From Polynucleobacter victoriensis (GTDB taxonomy: Bacteria; Pseudomonadota; Gammaproteobacteria; Burkholderiales; Burkholderiaceae): DNA of 64,000 nucleotides. Positions 60,231 to 64,000 of the stretch are shown here, in pieces. The notes below the pieces were generated by a model, which saw nothing but the letters and a program-made list of their open reading frames with translations, was not told the origin of the DNA and did not search any database. Position numbers and translations under genes: made by a program. How positions within the stretch are numbered: the stretch's first letter is position 1; every line of letters starts with the position of its first letter. Location: the NCBI RefSeq assembly GCF_900187875.1, contig NZ_FYEX01000001.1:930001-994000 (forward strand), in the 5' to 3' direction.

Positions 60231-60488
60231 ATGCCAAAAATTACTATGTACAGCACACAAGTTTGCCCATACTGTGTGATGGCTGAAAGATTATTAACGT
60301 CTAAGGGCGCAGTCATTACAGAAAAAATTTTGGTGGATAAGGATCTCGCGAAAAGAGAAGAGATGATGACTAGAACTGGGCGTCGCACTGTTCCGCAGAT
60401 TTTTATTGATGAAACTCATGTGGGCGGATTTGATGACTTATCAGCACTAGATAAAGCGGGTAAATTAGACCCATTGTTAGGTAAATAA
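60231..60488 (+). CDS. grxC: Glutaredoxin 3
   Basis: 85 residues starting MPKITMYSTQVCPYC (active CPYC), with TGRRTVPQIFID and HVGGFDDL for glutathione binding. Reduces protein disulfides using the glutathione made by gshAB upstream. Confidence 0.95.
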   Translation: MPKITMYSTQVCPYCVMAERLLTSKGAVITEKILVDKDLAKREEMMTRTGRRTVPQIFIDETHVGGFDDLSALDKAGKLDPLLGK

Positions 60489-60517
60489 GTAAATAAAAGT
60501 AAATAAATAGGAAAAAC

Positions 60518-61018
60518 ATGACAGAAGCAGCAAACGGTTCAGCTAATACAGCGGACAACAATCCAAGTTTTCAAATTCAACGTATTTACCTTAAAGACAT
60601 TTCTTTGGAGCAGCCAAATGCTCCACAAATTCTTTTAAATCAAGGTGAGCCTAAATTAGAAGTTCAAGTTGATATCCAGGCTAACCAACTAGACGAGAAC
60701 AACTTTCACATCACGTTGGTTGGCACTGTTACAACAAAAATTGAAGATAAAGTTTTGTTCTTGGTTGAGGCTCATCAAGCCGGTATTTTTGAAATTCGCC
60801 AAATGCCACCAGAGCAGATTGATCCGCTATTAGGCATTGCATGCCCAACTATTTTGTTCCCATATTTGCGTTCGAATATCGCAGACATGATCAGTCGCGC
60901 TGGTTTCCAACCAGTTCATCTGGCTGAGATTAACTTCCACGCTCTTTATGAGCAGCGTTTGCAGCAGGCTGCCGCAGCTCCTGCATCAAACGATAGCGGC
61001 ATTATTTTGCCGAATTAA
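60518..61018 (+). CDS. secB: Protein-export chaperone SecB
   Basis: 166 residues. FQIQRIYLKDISLEQPNAPQ and CPTILFPYLRSNIADMISRAGF are family hallmarks. Keeps preproteins unfolded and delivers them to SecA. The Ala/Pro tail is normal. Precedes gpsA by 1 base. Confidence 0.96.
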   Translation: MTEAANGSANTADNNPSFQIQRIYLKDISLEQPNAPQILLNQGEPKLEVQVDIQANQLDENNFHITLVGTVTTKIEDKVLFLVEAHQAGIFEIRQMPPEQIDPLLGIACPTILFPYLRSNIADMISRAGFQPVHLAEINFHALYEQRLQQAAAAPASNDSGIILPN

Positions 61019-61019
61019 T

Positions 61020-62048
61020 ATGAAAGTGATTTTTCTTGGGGCTGGTGCATGGGGTACAGCAATGGCCATGCACGCCTCCAAGAATCCTAAGGACTGTGAT
61101 GTGGCTTTATGGAGTCGCTCATCGTCTTTGGCAGATGAGATGAGTAAAACTCATCGTAATCAAAAATATTTACCAAGCATTGATCTTCCTCCTCAACTAA
61201 AAATTAGTAGTAATTGGGAAGCAATATTTACTCATGCAAGCGAACAAGATTTAGTAGTGATTGCAACCCCAGTTGCAGGTCTTAAAGATACTGTTCACGC
61301 CTTATTGAAACTCAGTAACGTTCCTAAAAATTGGGTTTGGTTATGCAAAGGTTTAGAGCCAGGTACATCCCTCATGCCGCATCAAGTGATTGAGCGGGAG
61401 TTAAAGCTTGCTAATGCTTTGGATCGTGGTATCCATTTAGCCGTTTTATCAGGCCCTAGTTTTGCGAGTGAAGTTGCAAAAGGGATGCCTTGTGCATTAA
61501 CTGCAGCAAGTGGTTCAGCAGAATTGGTAACTCTGATTCAACAAGTTTTTCACCATGGCAATATGCGCGTGTACGGTAGTGATGATGTTGTAGGTGTTGA
61601 GTTAGGCGGCGCTATTAAAAACGTATTGGCGATAGCAACAGGTATTGGTGATGGCCTGGGGCTTGGTTTAAATGCTCGAGCTGCAGTGCTCACAAGAGGC
61701 TTATCAGAGATGATGCGGTTGATCATATCGATGGGTGGAAAGTCTGAAACAGCAATGGGTTTAACCGGTGTTGGAGATTTAATCCTGACGGCAACTGGTG
61801 ATCTTTCTAGAAACAGACAGGTTGGTTTGCAGTTAGCCTCAGGCAAAAAATTATCCGAAGTATTAAGTGCTTTGGGTCATGTTGCAGAAGGTGTTCGATG
61901 CGCTCAAGCTGTCAATGATTTGGCGAAAACAAAAGGCATTGAGATGCCGATCACGCATATGGTGTGTGAAGTTTTATTTAATGGACAAGACGTTGCCTCA
62001 GCCGTGAAATTACTAATGAGTCGTGACGCACGAGCTGAGTCTCGATAA
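61020..62048 (+). CDS. gpsA: Glycerol-3-phosphate dehydrogenase [NAD(P)+]
   Basis: 342 residues. Cofactor motif FLGAGAWGTAMA, LSGPSFASEVAKG, and GAIKNVLAIATGIGDGL with the active Lys. Supplies glycerol-3-phosphate for phospholipids. The frame opens from 60948, but the ATG at 61020 begins the family N-terminus. secB-gpsA-trmL order is conserved in proteobacteria. Confidence 0.97.
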   Translation: MKVIFLGAGAWGTAMAMHASKNPKDCDVALWSRSSSLADEMSKTHRNQKYLPSIDLPPQLKISSNWEAIFTHASEQDLVVIATPVAGLKDTVHALLKLSNVPKNWVWLCKGLEPGTSLMPHQVIERELKLANALDRGIHLAVLSGPSFASEVAKGMPCALTAASGSAELVTLIQQVFHHGNMRVYGSDDVVGVELGGAIKNVLAIATGIGDGLGLGLNARAAVLTRGLSEMMRLIISMGGKSETAMGLTGVGDLILTATGDLSRNRQVGLQLASGKKLSEVLSALGHVAEGVRCAQAVNDLAKTKGIEMPITHMVCEVLFNGQDVASAVKLLMSRDARAESR

Positions 62049-62049
62049 A

Positions 62050-62520
62050 TTATTCGCCGCCAATAAAATTCATCTGGCGCCAGGCTTCATAAACCATGAT
62101 GGCTGCTGCATTCGATAAATTAAGACTGCGACTGTTGGCTCGCATAGGTAGTCTTAGAGCTCTTTCAGGTAAAAAATAATCACGCACTTCTTGGCTGAGG
62201 CCTTTAGTTTCCGAGCCAAACACCAGGTAATCATTTTCTTGAAATTTGCATTCTGAAAGATGTGCCTTGCCTTTGGTGGTAATGGCAAACATTCTGTCTT
62301 GCGAAGGTTTTTCTGATTCTAAAAATGCCTGCCAATTGGCATGAACTTTCATATTGGCGTATTCGTGATAGTCCAAGCCAGCTCGTTTTAGTCGAGAATC
62401 TTCTAGTGGAAACCCAAGTGGTTCTATCAGATGTAGCTTTGCGCCTGTATTGGCGCACAAGCGAATAATGTTGCCAGTATTGGGAGGTATTTCTGGCTCG
62501 ACTAGTACAACGTTTAGCAT
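62050..62520 (-). CDS. trmL: tRNA (cytidine(34)-2'-O)-methyltransferase
   Basis: 156-residue SPOUT knot methyltransferase. N-terminus LVEPEIPPNTGNIIRLCANTG, central YLVFGSETKGL and C-terminal RSLNLSNAAAIMVYEAWRQ. Methylates the wobble base of leucine tRNAs. Convergent with gpsA, 1 base between stops. Confidence 0.95.
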   Translation of the reverse strand: MLNVVLVEPEIPPNTGNIIRLCANTGAKLHLIEPLGFPLEDSRLKRAGLDYHEYANMKVHANWQAFLESEKPSQDRMFAITTKGKAHLSECKFQENDYLVFGSETKGLSQEVRDYFLPERALRLPMRANSRSLNLSNAAAIMVYEAWRQMNFIGGE

Positions 62521-62521
62521 T

Positions 62522-63211
62522 TTATTTATATGGAGTTCTCAGAATTACCCAATTATGAACACTTTGGGCGCCAAAATCTTTAAGTAATTTAGCAATCGTG
62601 CTGAATGTGGCCCCAGTTGTCATGACGTCATCGACCAAGGCAACGCGAGTATTTTTGATCATATTGACTTTGTCTTGATTAATATGAAATACAGTTTTAA
62701 GCCTTTCCATACGCTCCTTACGCGTGGCTTGGGCTTGATTACCTTCAATATGGCTTCTGTAAAGAAGCGATGATGAGGTCGCTAGCTTCAATTGTTTTGA
62801 AAACGATTTACACAATTCCCATGATTGATTAAAACCCCTTTGATTTAATTTCTGAGAGCTCATAGGTATTGGGATTAAAAGATCAACATTGCTTGTTAAA
62901 TCATTAAATTGATGAATTTGTAACCAAGCGTCAACTAAGCCACGAGCAATTGCTACTTGATGTTTGTATTTGTAGTCATGAACCGCATTGGTTAGTAAGC
63001 CACCATAACAGTCAATGCAAATCGTTTGATCAAATGGTGGAGTTTGAATTTCACAATTAGTGCAAATTCCACGCACTTCATCACAAATCAGGGCGCATTG
63101 TGAGCATCTGTTTTTTTGATGTGACTTTAGTAAGTTGGTGCACTTTTCGCAAATCCTAGATGCTTGAAATTCGCTACAGCCAATACATGCAGTTGGGAGC
63201 AGAAATTTCAT
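62522..63211 (-). CDS. comF: ComF-family phosphoribosyltransferase-like protein
   Basis: 229 residues: N-terminal zinc ribbons (CIGC, CEKC, CSQC, CTNC) and a C-terminal PRPP-binding loop VALVDDVMTTGATF. ComF relatives act in DNA uptake and recombination in naturally competent bacteria. ATG at 63211; a TATACT -10 ends 9 bases upstream. Confidence 0.92.
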   Translation of the reverse strand: MKFLLPTACIGCSEFQASRICEKCTNLLKSHQKNRCSQCALICDEVRGICTNCEIQTPPFDQTICIDCYGGLLTNAVHDYKYKHQVAIARGLVDAWLQIHQFNDLTSNVDLLIPIPMSSQKLNQRGFNQSWELCKSFSKQLKLATSSSLLYRSHIEGNQAQATRKERMERLKTVFHINQDKVNMIKNTRVALVDDVMTTGATFSTIAKLLKDFGAQSVHNWVILRTPYK

Positions 63212-63218
63212 GGGTCGC

Positions 63219-63230
63219 TGAGTATACTCA
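63219..63230. promoter_or_regulatory. Palindromic bidirectional -10 element between comF and the BioC-like gene
   Basis: TGAGTATACTCA is a perfect 12-bp palindrome containing TATACT on both strands (63223-63228 plus; 63226-63221 minus). It lies 7 bases before the plus ATG at 63236 and 9 before the minus ATG at 63211, and neither start has a Shine-Dalgarno site. Confidence 0.55.
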
Positions 63231-63235
63231 TGCAT

Positions 63236-63982
63236 ATGCCCACAATCTCGACAGTGTCTAACACCTTACCTAAATTTCTATCGCTTGAGATTGCTAAGCG
63301 CATGGAAGATAAGCTGTCGATTGTCAGGATGGAGCCGCAAACAATTTGTCACGTAGGGCAAGTTGACATTGAGCTGCTTGGCAGACGATATCCAAAGGCA
63401 AAGCATTTTTCGACCAATCCTTATTTGATAGCAAAAGGCTTTAAAAAAGCCTTTCTTAACTTGATGAATCGACCTTGTCTTGAACCTGTTGCAGGTAAGG
63501 TGGATTTAATTTGGTCAAACCTTGAGCTGCAGCATGACAAGACTCCTGGATTACTAATTAAAAAGTGGCGCGAGCTGTTAAAAGTAGATGCGTTATTGAT
63601 GTTCAGTTACTTGGGACCAGACACCGGTAAAGAAATGTCAAATTACTTCGATAGTGAAGATTTGAAAAGTATCCCAAGTCCATGGGATATGCATGATGTG
63701 GGCGATGCTTTATTAAAGGCTGGATTTTCCGAGCCTGTGATGGACATGGAGTACATCACCTTGGATTATGAAACCTTAGATTTATTGATTGCTGATGCTT
63801 TTGATTTGGGTTTGATAAATACTAGAACCCCTAAATGCTCAGATTTACCCGCAGATTTGGCCTTAAAAATTACTCTAGAAGTGGTTTATGGGCATGCGTG
63901 GACCCCAGCCAGTGATTTGGCTAAGGTCGAGGGCGGTGTTGCAACAATTAGCCCCGATCAAATTGTTAGAGTAAAGCGCTAA
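63236..63982 (+). CDS. BioC-like methyltransferase-fold protein with decayed SAM motif
   Basis: 248 residues. The C-terminal two-thirds match BioC (malonyl-ACP methyltransferase): VDLIWSNLELQHD, MFSYLGPDTGKE, PWDMHDVGDALLKAGFSEP and VMDMEYITLDYETLDLL. Motif I, normally LDLGCGTG-like, reads ICHVGQVDIELL: the glycines are lost and about three residues are missing. It may be inactive, use SAM differently, or have taken another role. ATG at 63230 is an alternative start. Confidence 0.8.
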   Translation: MPTISTVSNTLPKFLSLEIAKRMEDKLSIVRMEPQTICHVGQVDIELLGRRYPKAKHFSTNPYLIAKGFKKAFLNLMNRPCLEPVAGKVDLIWSNLELQHDKTPGLLIKKWRELLKVDALLMFSYLGPDTGKEMSNYFDSEDLKSIPSPWDMHDVGDALLKAGFSEPVMDMEYITLDYETLDLLIADAFDLGLINTRTPKCSDLPADLALKITLEVVYGHAWTPASDLAKVEGGVATISPDQIVRVKR

Positions 63983-64000
63983 GTAAGCGAGTGCTCACAC

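Noticed and set aside
1..64000. Mobile elements, CRISPR arrays, prophage, tRNA or rRNA genes
   Set aside because: No transposase, integrase, repeat-spacer array or recognisable tRNA/rRNA sequence was seen on either strand.

Overview
The window is a dense, AT-rich stretch of housekeeping chromosome from a betaproteobacterium. The most likely source is a small-genome freshwater member of Burkholderiaceae of the Polynucleobacter type. This rests on gene content and order: split metH, a PhaM polyhydroxyalkanoate-granule protein, an orphan Bug-type binding protein, an ahcY SAH riboswitch, the Burkholderiales-style run gshA-gshB-EIIA-HPr-ptsI, UbiK and a TorF-glnK-amtB unit. Genes abut or overlap by 1-4 bases, convergent neighbours often overlap, and no gene-free stretch exceeds 250 bases. 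I saw no rRNA, tRNA, CRISPR, prophage or insertion sequence. The genus call is an inference.

Layout. 1-3416: end of an AmpG-like permease, M48 lipoprotein protease, xth, pyrE, dapF. 3435-7776: methyl-cycle block, metK behind a structured leader, a SAH riboswitch with terminator, ahcY, metF, and a 5-formyl-THF cyclo-ligase on the other strand. 7806-19542: lytic transglycosylase, NDUFA9-like protein, cca lacking its HD motif, MidA-like methyltransferase, folM-like SDR, folB, ttcA, DUF6279 lipoprotein, glmU, glmS and an orphan PIN protein. 19657-24008: Bug binding protein, two MBL hydrolases, DUF1289, carbonic anhydrase, phaM. 24125-31224: split metH, DUF1840, argS, SPOR protein, dsbA.

31258-40020 is the most distinctive block: two divergent units around a CarH/LitR-type B12-dependent MerR regulator. 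One side carries the regulator and an FeS-type photolyase. The other carries glutathione peroxidase, FolE2, an FAD oxidoreductase, DUF1365, a cyclopropane-synthase-like methyltransferase, an SDR and an NTF2-like protein. It reads as a blue-light/photo-oxidative stress regulon combining DNA repair, peroxide removal and membrane-lipid modification. Three copies of a GTCTAGGAC-like motif sit in the shared promoter region.

40032-48798: heptose adenylyltransferase, coaX, birA, VanZ, ferredoxin-like protein, hydrolase, DUF493-lipB-lipA, TlpA, a lipoprotein and an MFS transporter flanked by a 12-bp direct repeat. 48864-52132: ubiK and a nitrogen-controlled unit (torF-glnK-amtB) with a clear sigma-54 promoter and NtrC-like sites. 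52153-63982: gshA, gshB, a partial PTS, ThiF/MoeB, CtpA, gpmA, rhodanese, grxC, secB, gpsA, trmL, comF and a BioC-like methyltransferase with a decayed SAM motif.

A recurring theme is divergent gene pairs whose -10 elements overlap and lie 6-9 bases before start codons that lack Shine-Dalgarno sequences (gpmA/rhodanese, comF/BioC-like, birA/VanZ, and glmU on one side). This suggests shared bidirectional promoters and leaderless mRNAs.
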